This document shows positions 41,601-51,751 of a DNA stretch of 64,000 bases, piece by piece. The stretch comes from Proteus vulgaris (GTDB lineage: Bacteria; Pseudomonadota; Gammaproteobacteria; Enterobacterales; Enterobacteriaceae): assembly GCF_023100685.1 (NCBI RefSeq), contig NZ_CP090064.1:2852001-2916000 (forward strand), read 5' to 3'. The position numbers were made by a program, and so were the translations under genes. The notes under the pieces are model-generated. The model was not told the DNA's origin and searched no databases. It saw only the letters and a program-made list of their open reading frames with translations. Every line of letters starts with the position of its first letter. Position 1 is the first letter of the stretch.

Positions 41601-43710
41601 CTTTGAGATCGTTAGCAGGTAGCTTTTTACCGTCTTGGTCCGTATAGACAATTTCAAATTCAGCCATTGAATTTTCATCAACGCTGTAACCTGATTTATA
41701 TTTGTCTGTACGGTAGTCATAAACTTCTTTTTTAGGGAAGACTGGACGAATGCCAGCAAGATGAGTGGCTGGCCAAACAGCTTGTTGATAACGGCGAGTA
41801 ACCGGACGGCCACCTGCTTCGAGCAAGCTTGCTTGTAAAATAATATTAATTGGTGATTTCAGTTCAGCATAGCGATCACTATCAACACTTAATTCACCTT
41901 GTCCATCAGAGTCTAAATTAAGTTCAAACTCATCCAATAAGCGACTGAAGTTTTCATCTTTTACGGCACCAAATTCATAGCCAGGTAATTTACTGACCGC
42001 TTCACGAGAGGCTTTTAAGAATACTTGCCCTTGTAAGCGATTATCGGCCGCTGGCGCGCCATAGAGATAACGCCCTTCAAGATCAAAATAAGCATCATTG
42101 CCACTAAGTAAAATGCCTTTTTTACCCGTAATAACTAATGCCATACGTTCTGGCATAAAATCTTCGACCTGAAATTCATAGAACCGAGGAGTACCATCGC
42201 CTACATCAAAACGTAAGGTACGTGTACCGGTATTTTCATCAGCAGGAATAGCTAATTTTAACTGGTAAAGCCCATTTTCAGGTTGCCATACAAAACTACG
42301 TGACACTTGGCCATCTGTTTTGAGTAAATCCACTTTAACGGGCTGCTCTTTAATTGGATTACCGTCGCCATCACGCAGTAATGCATTAACAATTAAAGTT
42401 TCACCTGGACGATAAAGATCACGAGGGCCAAAAGCAAAAAACTGTTTGCTATAACCTTGAGGGCCACCGATATCAAACTCAGAAAGATCAAGCGCAGGTT
42501 TACGCAAATCAATCATACTAGTTTGACCATCACGAATAGCCATTAATAAACGCGCTTTATCACTTTTCTCAAGTGTGGCATGTCCTTGGCTATCTGTTTG
42601 TGCTTTGGAGATTAAACCACCTTTTTCATCTAATAAGCGGATTTCTACTTTATTTAACGCAGAACCATTTTTAAGTGATTGGGTGAAAACATCTAACGAA
42701 TCAAGGTAGCTGTGCATCGACAATCCGATATCACTAAAAGTGAATACCGTAGCCGGCACCGTATAAGAGTATTTACCGGCTTGTTGCATTACAGCAATAT
42801 AGGCGCCTTCTTTTTTCAGGGCATCTATTGATTTTAACGGTAATAATACGTTTTCACGGGTATTTTTTTCTGTATTTAACTCAAAACGACCGGTATAAAC
42901 CAAATCAGCTTGAGATAAAAATTCATCAGATTCCCAATAGTTAATGTTGGAACGACTTTCCCATTGCGTTAAGAATTGAGCCAATTGCTCGTCCTTTACA
43001 CGGAAAAAGTTAACATCCACTTGATCTACATTTAAGGCAATAATAGGTAAGCCTTCAGCAGCATCAAATGGTAATAACGATCCTTTACTGGTAAATCCAA
43101 CTGAAGGGAAAATTTCTTCTGTGGTTAATTTCTGGCTAAAAGGCGTTGTTAATGTACGCTCATTAATACCTTTGATTTTTTCATCAATGGTCAAATTCAA
43201 TTCTGTTGATGGTGGTAAATGACGAAAACGCAACTCCATCAAGTTGTCTGATAACTCCCACGCACCTTCCAGTTTTCCTTTTTTGGTATCAACAAGATGA
43301 ATAACGTTATCAAACTTTTGGTCTGGATCAAGTGGTACAGAGAAAGTCACCACCATAGTACTTGCACCATCACGTTGCAGTTCTGATGCATCTAATACAG
43401 TGACATCTTTTCCTGCAAAACGCATAGCCAATTCATCACGAACTTCTTTACTTTTTAATGCAGTTTCATTATTCGTTTTTGTTGTAACTGCTGATTTTTC
43501 GCTAGTTTGAGTGGCAGTATCTGGTGCATTTTGAGCTGTATTTTTTTGCTCAGTTGTTTGTACGTTTTGCGCTTTGTCTGTTGATGACGAGCTTTCATCA
43601 GCTTTGTCATCACACCCACTCAGTGCCAACGCAGACGCCAATACCACAGCAAGTGAGCACCAACGATAGCCTCTCTTTTCTGTATATTGTCTAAATTGGT
43701 TTTGATTCAT
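38623..43710 (-). CDS. yfhM: Bacterial alpha-2-macroglobulin (YfhM)
   Basis: Periplasmic protease-trap lipoprotein, 1695 aa from the ATG at 43710 (AAAGGA 7 nt upstream; two earlier ATGs fit less well). It has a signal peptide with lipobox ALSG-C near residue 33. A Ser/Thr/Gln-rich linker follows, then MG domains. The bait region is in the middle, and the thioester motif is CLEQ (YPYGCLEQT) in the TED domain. E. coli YfhM is 1653 aa. It lies just upstream of pbpC, the usual partner. Confidence 0.96.
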   Translation of the reverse strand: MNQNQFRQYTEKRGYRWCSLAVVLASALALSGCDDKADESSSSTDKAQNVQTTEQKNTAQNAPDTATQTSEKSAVTTKTNNETALKSKEVRDELAMRFAGKDVTVLDASELQRDGASTMVVTFSVPLDPDQKFDNVIHLVDTKKGKLEGAWELSDNLMELRFRHLPPSTELNLTIDEKIKGINERTLTTPFSQKLTTEEIFPSVGFTSKGSLLPFDAAEGLPIIALNVDQVDVNFFRVKDEQLAQFLTQWESRSNINYWESDEFLSQADLVYTGRFELNTEKNTRENVLLPLKSIDALKKEGAYIAVMQQAGKYSYTVPATVFTFSDIGLSMHSYLDSLDVFTQSLKNGSALNKVEIRLLDEKGGLISKAQTDSQGHATLEKSDKARLLMAIRDGQTSMIDLRKPALDLSEFDIGGPQGYSKQFFAFGPRDLYRPGETLIVNALLRDGDGNPIKEQPVKVDLLKTDGQVSRSFVWQPENGLYQLKLAIPADENTGTRTLRFDVGDGTPRFYEFQVEDFMPERMALVITGKKGILLSGNDAYFDLEGRYLYGAPAADNRLQGQVFLKASREAVSKLPGYEFGAVKDENFSRLLDEFELNLDSDGQGELSVDSDRYAELKSPINIILQASLLEAGGRPVTRRYQQAVWPATHLAGIRPVFPKKEVYDYRTDKYKSGYSVDENSMAEFEIVYTDQDGKKLPANDLKVKFIYERHDYYWRWSSSNGWESGYNEKDLQMDEQTIKIAKDGTAKVAFPVEWGSYRIEVVDPKTELVSSLRFWAGYSWMDNTGGTGAVRPDQVKLKLDKDGYLPGEKVKLNIVAPHPGKGYILLESSNGPLWWQEIDVPEKGLDVEVPINKEWARHDLYLTSVVVRPGDTSKQATVKRAVGILHLPLQDKNRRIDISLDAPEKIRPNQDLKIRIKANPVAGQPLPENINVLVSAVDTGVLNITEYKTPDPYDAFFGRKRYSIDQYDVYGQLIEGQGRLANLRFGGDGGEAAALSRGGKKPLTDVQIIAQQTAPVKLNAQGEGEVSLPIPEFNGEVRLMAQAWTADKFGSQEGKVVIAAPLVTQLSLPRFMAGGDNALLSLDLTNLTDDAQSITLNYTASGLVGLGGAESKTVSLTKGERTQVQIPVKAKHGFGQGEFSLSIYGIKVPGEEIKPYHNTWNIGVRPAYPAETLHYASTLQDGETWRLPTDVLNRFNNSTLEGELLLTSRPPLQISRYVRELFAYPYGCLEQTVSGLYPSLYSTEKELKQLGIKTQTDADRKLAIEKGIAHLLTMQKAEGGFSLWSQDGREEYWLTAYATDFLFRASQQGYAVPAEPLKRANDRLLRYLQDKSLVNYEYAVNQDAARFSARAYAALVLANQQKAPLGELRRLYLERNDAGSGLALVQLGIALKLMGDNSRAEGLIAEGVTTTRKYNYGLGDYGSVIRDQALIIALLSENNLETQSRDASMITLSDNLMSREWFSTQESNSLYLAGRFFINMSEQPWEVAVNRQVPAISSDRAVNETLTSTQLQEGLELNNRGGAAIYSRMNIVGYPKVAPAPYSNVLNVHRSYYDLKGNRVHPNRLQSGEMLVVKLEVSADRDVPDALVVDLLPAGLEIENQNLASSSASLSDSAADLQEFIDDMGQANIKHLEYRDDRFVAAVSVDRYRPTTLLYLARAVTPGSYQVPPPQVESMYVPYWRAIGSTETKIDIVP

Positions 43711-43961
43711 ATCCATTTCCTTTAAATTCAACCCCTGAATAATGCGATGTTTTATGCAGGCCGGGCAGAGATAATATAGATTTTTCTTTGTTCTAATAAG
43801 ATAAAAAATAACAATATTGACTATATTTTATCGAAAATAATGAAGTTCTTTACAGGCAAAAGTCGCCCTATTTTTACATTAAAAATAAAGATCTGATAAA
43901 ACAATGCGTTACATAAAAATGCAAACAATTTGCTAAATTAGTCAACTTTCTATTATAGGAT

Positions 43962-43993
43962 AAAAAAAAGCGATATCTGATGAGATATCGCCT
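43962..43993 (-). terminator. sseB terminator
   Basis: 9-bp stem GCGATATCT/AGATATCGC with loop GATG, followed on the minus strand by TTTTTTTTA, 20 nt after the sseB-like stop. Confidence 0.88.
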
Positions 43994-44010
43994 AAATTTA
44001 AAGGGCAAAA

Positions 44011-44436
44011 TTAACTATCCAAATTCACTATCGGGATGCCTTTTCTTAAAAATCCCCCAAGTTTGCGTTGATAAAAAGGTGATACGTGATGGATCATAAA
44101 ATGGCTCACACCTTTTTCCTCTTTATTCACAAAACAAAAATCTAAGGATTGCCCTTCTTCTAAATATTCAAAAGCTGATTCAGCCGCTTGTGGGAGTATC
44201 TGCGCAATCACATCTTCTTCGCCAGTTATCTCTAAACCAATAAGATAAAATTCCTCTTCATTATCTAGCTCCTGAGCATTAACAATAAAGGCACGGCGGA
44301 TTGGTTTATGTTCACCAAAAAATTCGCTAAGTGCGGTTGTTAATTTTTCAGGTTGTGGTTCTAAAACACTTAACTTCAACGAAGAACCTTCAACAGAAAC
44401 AATTTCTTGTGTCTCAAATTGTTCAGATACACCCAT
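44011..44436 (-). CDS. sseB: N-terminally truncated SseB-like protein
   Basis: 141-aa protein matching only the C-terminal half of SseB (E. coli 258 aa): PEKLTTALSEFFGEHKPIRRAFIV, the KKEEKGVSHF-like block, and the end PFYQRKLGGFLRKG. The N-terminal SseB domain is missing. There is no room for it because pepB ends 27 bp upstream, so this is a stand-alone C-domain. GGAG 6 nt upstream of the ATG at 44436 supports translation. SseB is linked to serine sensitivity and rhodanese-like activity only by phenotype. Likely cotranscribed with pepB. Confidence 0.82.
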   Translation of the reverse strand: MGVSEQFETQEIVSVEGSSLKLSVLEPQPEKLTTALSEFFGEHKPIRRAFIVNAQELDNEEEFYLIGLEITGEEDVIAQILPQAAESAFEYLEEGQSLDFCFVNKEEKGVSHFMIHHVSPFYQRKLGGFLRKGIPIVNLDS

Positions 44437-44463
44437 TACAAACTCCAAATCCAATAACGTTTA

Positions 44464-45759
44464 TTATTTTGCTTTTGCTAATAACAGATTTGCGATAGAA
44501 CGCACGCCATAACCTGTCGCACCGGCAGCCCATTGTTCTACAGACGATTTTCTGTAAGTTGCTGAACAGTCGATATGTACCCAACCTTTTTTATAGTTAG
44601 TGACAAAATGCGATAAGAAAGCCGCGGCTGTACTTGCTCCCGCAGTATGCGAAGGCGCTGCAATATTATTCAGATCAGCAAAGCTTGAAGGCAATTGGCT
44701 ACGGTGAAAATCAGCTAATGGTAAACGCCAGAACAACTCATTTTCTTGTTCAGCACTTGTCAGTAATTCAGCCGCTAATTTATCATCGAAACTTAATACT
44801 GAATGATAGTCATTACCCACAGCAACTTTAGCTGCGCCTGTTAATGTTGCAGCATCAATGATCAGTTCTGGAGCAATATTACTTGCATCAATTAAGCCAT
44901 CAGCTAGCACTAAACGGCCTTCCGCATCTGTATTCATGATTTCGACTGATTTACCATTACGGTAACGAATGATATCACCCAGCTTAAAGGCATTACCGCT
45001 AACCATGTTATCTGCGATACATAGCAGTAGTTTCACACGTTTATTTAAACCACGAGTAATTGCTAATGCTAAAGCACCCGCTAACGTTGCTGCACCACCC
45101 ATGTCTGCTTTCATTGAATTCATAGATGATGAGGGTTTGATGCTATAACCGCCTGAATCGAAGGTGATACCTTTACCTACTAGACATGCAAATACAGGAG
45201 CATTGCTATCTTGAGTCGGATTAAAATCTAATGCTAAATAGACAGGATCACGAGAAGAACCGCGACCTACAGTATAAATTCCGGCATAGTTTTGATCGCG
45301 CAGATCGGCGCCTTTAGTGATCTTATAGCTGATGTCTTCTTTGCCAAGACCACAGAAAAGATCAACAGTACGCTGTGCCAGTTGCTCTGGGCCTAATTCT
45401 TCAGCCGGCGTATTAATTGTGTCTCTAACCCAATCAACGATACGAATACGTGATTCTAATTCGTGTTTATCCGCTTCGCTTAATTGTGGCCATTCGATAG
45501 AACGAGCGCCTTTAGGTGCTCTAAAACCTAACCAAAAAGCCCAGCTACGCTCTATATCCCAGCCTTCACCAACAAGAGCAACATTACGAATACCTTGGCT
45601 ATCAACTTTACGTCCACCACGCTGAATCGCGCCTAAACGGTTTTCTTCCGTTAAATGGATTGTCATGCCTGTTTCGCTAGTGCTAATTAGTGCTTTATCA
45701 CCCCAACATGCTGCTGCAGGTTCATTAGACAGCATGATAGGCATAATTTGTTTATTCAT
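44464..45759 (-). CDS. pepB: Peptidase B (M17 leucyl aminopeptidase family)
   Basis: Cytoplasmic dimetal aminopeptidase, 431 aa (E. coli 427). The M17 signature [12 protein letters not shown] is near residue 277. Metal-site parts are [17 protein letters not shown] and MKADMGGAA. It releases N-terminal residues, preferring acidic ones in E. coli. It follows the isc operon on the same strand with a 279-bp gap, as in E. coli where pepB-sseB follow iscX. Confidence 0.97.
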   Translation of the reverse strand: MNKQIMPIMLSNEPAAACWGDKALISTSETGMTIHLTEENRLGAIQRGGRKVDSQGIRNVALVGEGWDIERSWAFWLGFRAPKGARSIEWPQLSEADKHELESRIRIVDWVRDTINTPAEELGPEQLAQRTVDLFCGLGKEDISYKITKGADLRDQNYAGIYTVGRGSSRDPVYLALDFNPTQDSNAPVFACLVGKGITFDSGGYSIKPSSSMNSMKADMGGAATLAGALALAITRGLNKRVKLLLCIADNMVSGNAFKLGDIIRYRNGKSVEIMNTDAEGRLVLADGLIDASNIAPELIIDAATLTGAAKVAVGNDYHSVLSFDDKLAAELLTSAEQENELFWRLPLADFHRSQLPSSFADLNNIAAPSHTAGASTAAAFLSHFVTNYKKGWVHIDCSATYRKSSVEQWAAGATGYGVRSIANLLLAKAK

Positions 45760-45992
45760 TTATTATCTCACTTATTATTACTGGTGACAGTTAACCTATT
45801 CAGACTACCAGATATTTACCTTTTAGCGTGATCAATTTACTGCAAAAATCCAGAGACCACTATCATCATCAATTTATATTAGGCTCTTGCATTGTCTTCT
45901 TCGGAATATCTCTCATAACAAAAACCCAAGGCATCCCTCTTTAGAGTTATTTATAACGTGATTAATCTATTCAATGCAGACGCCATAATGCA

Positions 45993-46019
45993 AAAAGACC
46001 AGCAATTAGCCAGTCTTTT
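45993..46019 (-). terminator. Probable isc operon terminator
   Basis: Imperfect 11-bp stem on the minus strand, AAAAGACTGGC with GCTGGTCTTTT (two G-T pairs), with a short loop and a T-run, 20 nt after the iscX stop. Confidence 0.65.
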
Positions 46020-46038
46020 CAATTTATAATGCAATCAA

Positions 46039-46233
46039 TTATTCAAATTCATCAAGCCAAACAAGCAAAATGGCTTCAAGAATTTTTTCATTAGATTTTT
46101 GTGGATCATCATCAAAACCGTCTAAATTACAGATCCATTGATGCATATCTGTAAAGCGCACAGTTTTAGGATCAGTGTCAGGGTAAAGATCAAATAACGC
46201 TTCCCCTATTTCACGAGTATCACTCCATTTCAT
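46039..46233 (-). CDS. iscX: Fe-S assembly protein IscX
   Basis: 64-aa acidic protein (E. coli 66) with the family start [15 protein letters not shown] and the conserved [14 protein letters not shown]. It binds IscS and iron and modulates cluster assembly; it has been proposed as an iron donor or regulator. Last gene of iscRSUA-hscBA-fdx-iscX, 15 bp after fdx. Confidence 0.96.
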   Translation of the reverse strand: MKWSDTREIGEALFDLYPDTDPKTVRFTDMHQWICNLDGFDDDPQKSNEKILEAILLVWLDEFE

Positions 46234-46248
46234 ACTTGGCTCCTAAAA

Positions 46249-46584
46249 TTAGTGCTCTCTTGCATGGTTAATCGAATATTTAGGGATCTCAACGACTAAA
46301 TCTTCGTCAGTCACTTTAGCTTGGCAACTTAAGCGACTTTCAGGCTCTAAACCCCATGCTTTATCTAACATGTCGTCTTCAAGCTCAGAGCTCTCTTCCA
46401 GTGAATCAAAACCTTCACGCACTACACAGTGACAAGTTGTACATGCACAAGACATTTCACAAGCATGTTCAATCTCAATACCATTGCGTAATGCAACATC
46501 TAGAATAGACTCACCTTCTGTTGCGTCAACAACAGCACCTTCAGGGCACAGTGTGCTATGGGGTAAAAATACAATTTTAGGCAT
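46249..46584 (-). CDS. fdx: ISC-type [2Fe-2S] ferredoxin
   Basis: 111-aa adrenodoxin-like ferredoxin (same length in E. coli). Cluster ligands are in [12 protein letters not shown] (residues about 42-53) and a later SCQAK cysteine near residue 88. It supplies electrons for cluster assembly on IscU. It starts 2 bp after the hscA stop, so it is translationally close. Confidence 0.97.
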   Translation of the reverse strand: MPKIVFLPHSTLCPEGAVVDATEGESILDVALRNGIEIEHACEMSCACTTCHCVVREGFDSLEESSELEDDMLDKAWGLEPESRLSCQAKVTDEDLVVEIPKYSINHAREH

Positions 46585-46586
46585 AG

Positions 46587-48437
46587 TTATATCTCGTCCA
46601 CAGAATGACCTGCCAACGCTTGACGAATAGATGAATCCATTCGACGCGCTGCAAAATCCTGAGTTTGCTTATCCAGTAGTTTAATCGCGTTTTCAATGGC
46701 AACAGGATCTGTTCCTTCAACGCTCTCTATTAAGGTATCTACAACTTTGTCGATAGCGGTTTTCTCATCTTCATTTAGCAGATGAGCATCTTCTTCTAAT
46801 GCCGCGGTTAAACTTTCTAACACACGTGCTGCTTCGACTTTTTGCTCGGCTAGGCGACGAGCTTGTAAATCTTCTTGGGCATTTTCCATCGAAGATTGGA
46901 TCATCTTAGCGATTTCAGTATCACTAAGACCATAAGAGGGTTTGACTTGTACTGAAGCTTCAACACCCGTTGATTTTTCCATCGCACTGACACTAAGTAA
47001 ACCATCAGCATCAACTTGGAATGTCACACGAATATGAGCACCACCTGCAGCCATCGGCGGAATACCACGTAATGTAAAACGTGCTAGAGAACGACAATCA
47101 CTAACCAATTCACGCTCACCTTGAACAACATGAACGCTCATTGCCGTTTGACCATCTTTGAATGTCGTAAATTCTTGCGCTCTCGCAACAGGGATCGTGG
47201 TATTACGAGGGATCACTTTCTCAACTAATCCGCCCATCGTTTCAAGACCAAGAGAAAGTGGAATAACATCTAGCAATAGCATTTCACTATCAGGTTTATT
47301 ACCCACTAAAATATCAGCCTGAATTGAAGCGCCAATAGCGACAACTTTGTCAGGATCGATAGAGGTTAGTGGTTCACGTTTAAAATAGTCGCCAACCATT
47401 TGACGAACTAATGGAACTCGTGTTGAACCCCCAACCATAACCACTTCTAAAACTTCATCAACGTCAATATCTGCATCTTTTAAAGCACGACGGACAGACA
47501 ACAATGTACGCTTCACCAATGATTGAATTAATGATTCAAACTCAGCACGAGTAATTTCACCTTTCCAACCATTAATATTGATATCAACAACATCATTATC
47601 ACTTAATGCAATTTTAGTTTCTGATGCTACATCCAGCAGTTGGCGTTGTAATATCGCATCTTTTTGATGGCCAAAACCTGCGCGCTCTCTTATCCAATCC
47701 GCCAACATCATATCAAAATCATCGCCACCTAAAGCGGTATCACCGCCGGTTGCCAAGACTTCAAAAACACCCTTGGTTAAACGTAAAACGGAAATATCAA
47801 AGGTACCACCGCCCAAGTCATAAACAACAATGGTGCCTTCTTTTCCTGAATCTAAACCATAAGCAATAGCAGCGGCTGTTGGTTCGTTTAATAAACGTAA
47901 AACATGCAACCCTGCACGGCGAGCCGCTTCTTTTGTACCTTGGCGTTGAGCATCGTCAAAATAAGCAGGAACAGTGACCACAACACCATCAAGTTCACCA
48001 CCTAATGATTGCGTTGCACGTTCTGCCAATGTTTTTAAGATGTCAGAAGAGACTTGAATAGGATCGACAATACCCGCTGCTGTTTTAATTAACGGTAAAC
48101 CATTGTCATTTTCATGAAAGTGATAAGGAAGATTTGGATAACGGCTTGTCACATCACTTAGTGAGCGACCCACCATTCTTTTAATTGAACTTATCGTGTT
48201 AGCAGGATCTTTTTCTGCGTCTTTTTTAGCATTCCAACCAACGTTGATATTATCAACTTGATACTGCACAACAGATGGCAATAAATAGCGACCTTCGTTG
48301 TCTGAAAGCGCTTCGGCTTGCCCACTACGTACAGTGGCAACTAATGAGTGTGTCGTTCCTAAATCAATACCTGCGGCAAGTCTACGCTGATGTGGTGCAG
48401 GTGTTTGACCTGGTTCACTAATTTGTAATAATGACAT
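46587..48437 (-). CDS. hscA: Fe-S specialised Hsp70 chaperone HscA
   Basis: 616-aa DnaK-family chaperone (E. coli 616) that binds the LPPVK motif of IscU and drives cluster transfer with HscB. The nucleotide-binding domain has [12 protein letters not shown] and [13 protein letters not shown], with the beta substrate domain and helical lid after residue about 390. It starts 11 bp after hscB. Confidence 0.98.
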   Translation of the reverse strand: MSLLQISEPGQTPAPHQRRLAAGIDLGTTHSLVATVRSGQAEALSDNEGRYLLPSVVQYQVDNINVGWNAKKDAEKDPANTISSIKRMVGRSLSDVTSRYPNLPYHFHENDNGLPLIKTAAGIVDPIQVSSDILKTLAERATQSLGGELDGVVVTVPAYFDDAQRQGTKEAARRAGLHVLRLLNEPTAAAIAYGLDSGKEGTIVVYDLGGGTFDISVLRLTKGVFEVLATGGDTALGGDDFDMMLADWIRERAGFGHQKDAILQRQLLDVASETKIALSDNDVVDININGWKGEITRAEFESLIQSLVKRTLLSVRRALKDADIDVDEVLEVVMVGGSTRVPLVRQMVGDYFKREPLTSIDPDKVVAIGASIQADILVGNKPDSEMLLLDVIPLSLGLETMGGLVEKVIPRNTTIPVARAQEFTTFKDGQTAMSVHVVQGERELVSDCRSLARFTLRGIPPMAAGGAHIRVTFQVDADGLLSVSAMEKSTGVEASVQVKPSYGLSDTEIAKMIQSSMENAQEDLQARRLAEQKVEAARVLESLTAALEEDAHLLNEDEKTAIDKVVDTLIESVEGTDPVAIENAIKLLDKQTQDFAARRMDSSIRQALAGHSVDEI

Positions 48438-48448
48438 AACAATTTCCC

Positions 48449-48970
48449 TTAAAAACCATCAAACAAGCGTTCTTCAAGTTGCTCTACTTGCTCTTTTAAT
48501 TTTGCAAGAAAACGTAATTTTCTCACATTATCCGCAGCAATATCCCAAGTTTGGTTATCTAGCATTTTAACCATTTCATCATGGCGTAAAGTGTACATTT
48601 TCTCTAAACGCGCAGAAAAATCAGCTAACAAACTTTCGGCATCAGCACTGTGCTCAATGTTATCCAGCTCTTCACGTAATGAGAGTTGCTCCATTAAAAA
48701 TGCAGTATCGTGCATTGTTTGTTGCTCATTGGCAATGTCGATACCGTGTAATGAGAGCATGTATTCAGCTCTAGAGAGTGGATTTTTTAAGGTTTGATAA
48801 GCCTGATTGATAGTCGAGGCAAACGAGATAGCTTGAACCTGTTCTTTATCAGATTTACCAGCAAAGCGATCTGGGTGATACTGACGTTGCATATCTTGAT
48901 AACGTGTAGCAAGCTGCTGTTTATCAATATCAAAACGATTAGGCATGCCTAATAGTGTGAAATAGTCCAT
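48449..48970 (-). CDS. hscB: Fe-S co-chaperone HscB
   Basis: 173-aa J-protein (E. coli 171). The J domain includes the catalytic HPD in QYHPDRF near residue 31 and the C-terminal three-helix IscU-binding domain follows. It delivers IscU to HscA and stimulates its ATPase. It lies 48 bp after iscA. Confidence 0.97.
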   Translation of the reverse strand: MDYFTLLGMPNRFDIDKQQLATRYQDMQRQYHPDRFAGKSDKEQVQAISFASTINQAYQTLKNPLSRAEYMLSLHGIDIANEQQTMHDTAFLMEQLSLREELDNIEHSADAESLLADFSARLEKMYTLRHDEMVKMLDNQTWDIAADNVRKLRFLAKLKEQVEQLEERLFDGF

Positions 48971-49018
48971 ACATCTACTCTTGGATTAATTAACGTTAAT
49001 ACCGTGTTTTAACACAAA

Positions 49019-49342
49019 TTACACGGTGAAGCTTTCACCACAACCACACTCATTGGATACATTGGGGTTGTTAAATTTGAAGCCTTCGTTTAATCCTTCT
49101 TTGACGAAATCAAGCTCAGTTCCATCTAAATAGACCATGCTTTTACCATCAATGATAACTTTCACACCTTTGTCTTCAAAAACAGTATCTTCGTCATTGA
49201 TGACATCAGCAAATTCAAGAACATAAGCCATTCCAGAACAACCAGATGTTCTTACGCCTAAACGCAAACCTTCACCTTTACCGCGATTAGACAGGAAAGA
49301 GCGAACACGATTAGCGGCGGATTCTGTAAGGGAAATTGACAT
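49019..49342 (-). CDS. iscA: A-type Fe-S carrier IscA
   Basis: 107 aa from the ATG at 49342 (GAGGTG 4 nt upstream), the E. coli length; an upstream ATG adds four residues only. The three cluster cysteines are in TSGCSG near residue 35 and ECGCGES near residues 99-101. It carries [4Fe-4S] or [2Fe-2S] clusters to target proteins. Confidence 0.97.
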   Translation of the reverse strand: MSISLTESAANRVRSFLSNRGKGEGLRLGVRTSGCSGMAYVLEFADVINDEDTVFEDKGVKVIIDGKSMVYLDGTELDFVKEGLNEGFKFNNPNVSNECGCGESFTV

Positions 49343-49431
49343 GGCACACCTCACTCATAAAGAACGAAAGCGGATACTGAAAAAAAGTTTCAGCATCCGC
49401 CAATATTTTATTTTTTTATTATAAAAGACAA

Positions 49432-49818
49432 TTACTTGCCTTGGCGTTTGCTTTTATAGTCTGCAATCGCTGCTTTTATTGCATCTTCTGCAAGAATTGA
49501 ACAGTGAATTTTCACTGGTGGTAATTCTAATTCTTCTGCAATTGCAGTGTTCTTGATGGATTCGGCTTCATCTAATGTTTTGCCTTTCATCCATTCTGTA
49601 ACCAGTGAACTTGATGCAATCGCTGAACCACAACCATAAGTTTTAAAACGCGCATCTTCAATTACGCCGTTATCATCAACTTTGATTTGCAATTTCATGA
49701 CGTCACCACAAGCAGGTGCGCCTACCATACCACTTCCTACAGAAGGGTCGTTGTTATCAAATGAGCCCACGTTACGAGGGTTTTCATAATGATCAATTAC
49801 TTTATCGCTATAAGCCAT
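49432..49818 (-). CDS. iscU: Fe-S cluster scaffold IscU
   Basis: 128-aa scaffold on which clusters are first built, same length as in E. coli. Ligand cysteines are in GAPACGD, TYGCGSA and KIHCSIL, the conserved Asp is in the first motif, and the HscA-binding LPPVK is at about residue 99. It lies 24 bp after iscS. Confidence 0.98.
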   Translation of the reverse strand: MAYSDKVIDHYENPRNVGSFDNNDPSVGSGMVGAPACGDVMKLQIKVDDNGVIEDARFKTYGCGSAIASSSLVTEWMKGKTLDEAESIKNTAIAEELELPPVKIHCSILAEDAIKAAIADYKSKRQGK

Positions 49819-49842
49819 GATTTAACTCCTGAAAACGTCTGA

Positions 49843-51057
49843 TTAATGGTGAGACCATTCGATACTGTTGATATCAACACCTTGTTTATGCATATCCCAA
49901 AGAGGCGAAAGATCACGTAGGCGACCAATAGCACTGTGGATTTGTTTAATTGCATAATCTATTTCTTCTTCTGTTGTGAAACGACCCAGAGAGAAGCGAA
50001 TAGAACTGTGTGCAAGTTCATCAGTTAACCCTAAAGCACGCAGTACATAAGAAGGTTCTAAACTTGCTGAAGTACAGGCAGAGCCTGAAGAAACAGCAAG
50101 ATCTTTCAGTGCCATCATTAATGATTCGCCTTCAACATAGTTGAAACTTACATTAAGAATATTTGGCGCAGTGTGTTCTAAAGAACCGTTGATATAAACT
50201 TCTTCAATATCTTTAATGCCATTCCATAAACGTAAACGTAATTCGTTTAAGCGTTTAGTTTCATCAGCCATTTCTTCTTTCAAAATACGGTAAGCTTCGC
50301 CCATACCTACAATTTGGTGAACGGCTAATGTACCTGAACGCATACCACGTTCATGTCCACCGCCATGCATTTGTGCTTCTAAACGAATGCGTGGTTTACG
50401 GCGAACATAAAGTGCACCGATCCCCATAGGACCGTAAACTTTATGCGCAGAAAGAGAAAGTAAATCAACTTTTAACTTAGAAAGATCAATAGGTAATTTA
50501 CCAACGCTTTGCGTTGCATCTACGTGGTAAATAATCCCTTTGCTACGGCATAGTTCACCGATAGCAGCAATGTCTTGTACAACACCAATTTCGTTATTTA
50601 CATGCATGATAGAAACTAAAATAGTGTCTTCACGCATTGCTTCTTCAAGTTCTTTCAGGTCAATCAGACCATCACTTTTTGGTGCTAAATAAGTGACTTC
50701 AAAACCTTCACGCTCAAGTTGGCGACAAGTATCTAAAATCGCTTTATGTTCGGTTTTTGAAGTGATGATGTGCTTACCTTTTTTCTGGTAAAAGTTAGCA
50801 ACACCTTTTAGTGCGAGGTTATCAGCTTCAGTTGCACCTGATGTGAATACAATTTCACGAGGATCAGCACCGATTAAATCAGCAATCTGATTACGTGCAA
50901 TATCAATAGCTTCTTCTGCTTGCCAACCAAAACGATGTGAACGAGAGGCTGGGTTACCAAAAATGCCATCAATAGTTAGGCATTGCATCATTTTTTCAGC
51001 AACTCGTGGATCAACAGGAGTGGTTGCTGAATAATCTAGATAAATGGGTAATTTCAT
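49843..51057 (-). CDS. iscS: Cysteine desulfurase IscS
   Basis: PLP enzyme (404 aa as in E. coli) that removes sulfur from cysteine and passes it to IscU, TusA and other acceptors. The PLP lysine is in [10 protein letters not shown] near residue 206, and the mobile-loop cysteine is in SGSACTSAS near residue 328. It feeds both Fe-S cluster assembly and tRNA thiolation. It lies 68 bp after iscR. Confidence 0.98.
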   Translation of the reverse strand: MKLPIYLDYSATTPVDPRVAEKMMQCLTIDGIFGNPASRSHRFGWQAEEAIDIARNQIADLIGADPREIVFTSGATEADNLALKGVANFYQKKGKHIITSKTEHKAILDTCRQLEREGFEVTYLAPKSDGLIDLKELEEAMREDTILVSIMHVNNEIGVVQDIAAIGELCRSKGIIYHVDATQSVGKLPIDLSKLKVDLLSLSAHKVYGPMGIGALYVRRKPRIRLEAQMHGGGHERGMRSGTLAVHQIVGMGEAYRILKEEMADETKRLNELRLRLWNGIKDIEEVYINGSLEHTAPNILNVSFNYVEGESLMMALKDLAVSSGSACTSASLEPSYVLRALGLTDELAHSSIRFSLGRFTTEEEIDYAIKQIHSAIGRLRDLSPLWDMHKQGVDINSIEWSHH

Positions 51058-51125
51058 TGCTCACTAACTCCAAAGACGACGGATCTTCTTTAATAATTTT
51101 GTTTTTGCCTACCTAGAGATCGCCG

Positions 51126-51620
51126 TTAAACTCGCATATTAACAATGGTTTCTTGTAAACGACCATTGATAGCATGGCGTTTTTCATTGTCTTGACGATC
51201 GGCGACATCCATAACCTCTTCGTTATTCACTAACTCTTCAAGGCTGATACTGCTTAGGAAACTGGTTATACGATCACTTAAATCACGCCACAAAGTATGA
51301 GTCAGGCAACGATCGCCACCTTGACAACCTTCTTTGTTACCCTGACAGCGGGTAGCATCGACAGATTCATCAACCGCAGAAATAACTTGAGCAACAAAAA
51401 TTTGCCCAGCATCACGGCCTAATAAATAGCCGCCGCCAGGACCACGAACACTTGCAACTAATTCATTTTTACGCAAACGCGAGAAAAGCTGCTCAAGATA
51501 AGAAAGGGAAATCCCTTGACGCTCTGAAATATCGGCGAGGGGAACAGGGCCTTGCTGTGAATGCAATGCAACATCAAGCATTGCAGTAACTGCGTAACGC
51601 CCTTTTGATGTCAGTCTCAT
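51126..51620 (-). CDS. iscR: Fe-S responsive transcriptional regulator IscR
   Basis: Rrf2-family regulator, 164 aa from the ATG at 51620 (GGAG 8 nt upstream), close to E. coli IscR (162). An earlier ATG would add ten residues not in the family. The winged HTH is in residues 1-60, and the [2Fe-2S] ligands are three cysteines plus His in [18 protein letters not shown] (about 92-107). Holo-IscR represses its own operon; the two sites upstream fit autoregulation. Confidence 0.97.
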   Translation of the reverse strand: MRLTSKGRYAVTAMLDVALHSQQGPVPLADISERQGISLSYLEQLFSRLRKNELVASVRGPGGGYLLGRDAGQIFVAQVISAVDESVDATRCQGNKEGCQGGDRCLTHTLWRDLSDRITSFLSSISLEELVNNEEVMDVADRQDNEKRHAINGRLQETIVNMRV

Positions 51621-51659
51621 AACAAATACTCCGTGGTGAACAATAATCAAATTGTGTCA

Positions 51660-51683
51660 TTCCCGAGTAATTTAGTCAACTAT
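51660..51683 (-). promoter_or_regulatory. IscR type 1 site, proximal
   Basis: On the minus strand the site begins ATAGTTGACTAAATTACTC and ends CGGGAA, 24 bp. It matches the known type 1 consensus (ATASYYGACT...AGTCRRSTAT-like), including the TTGACT that doubles as a -35 element in E. coli iscR. It lies 40 bp upstream of the iscR start. Confidence 0.8.
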
Positions 51684-51684
51684 T

Positions 51685-51708
51685 TATCCGAGTGTTTTAG
51701 TCAAGTAT
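51685..51708 (-). promoter_or_regulatory. IscR type 1 site, distal
   Basis: On the minus strand it begins ATACTTGACTAAAACACTC and ends CGGATA, 24 bp. It is in tandem with the proximal site at one-base spacing, so the centres are 25 bp apart. Two adjacent type 1 sites are also found upstream of E. coli iscR. Confidence 0.8.
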
Positions 51709-51751
51709 TATACTCAGCCCAAAATTGACTTAAGTTAATCAACTTTGCCCT

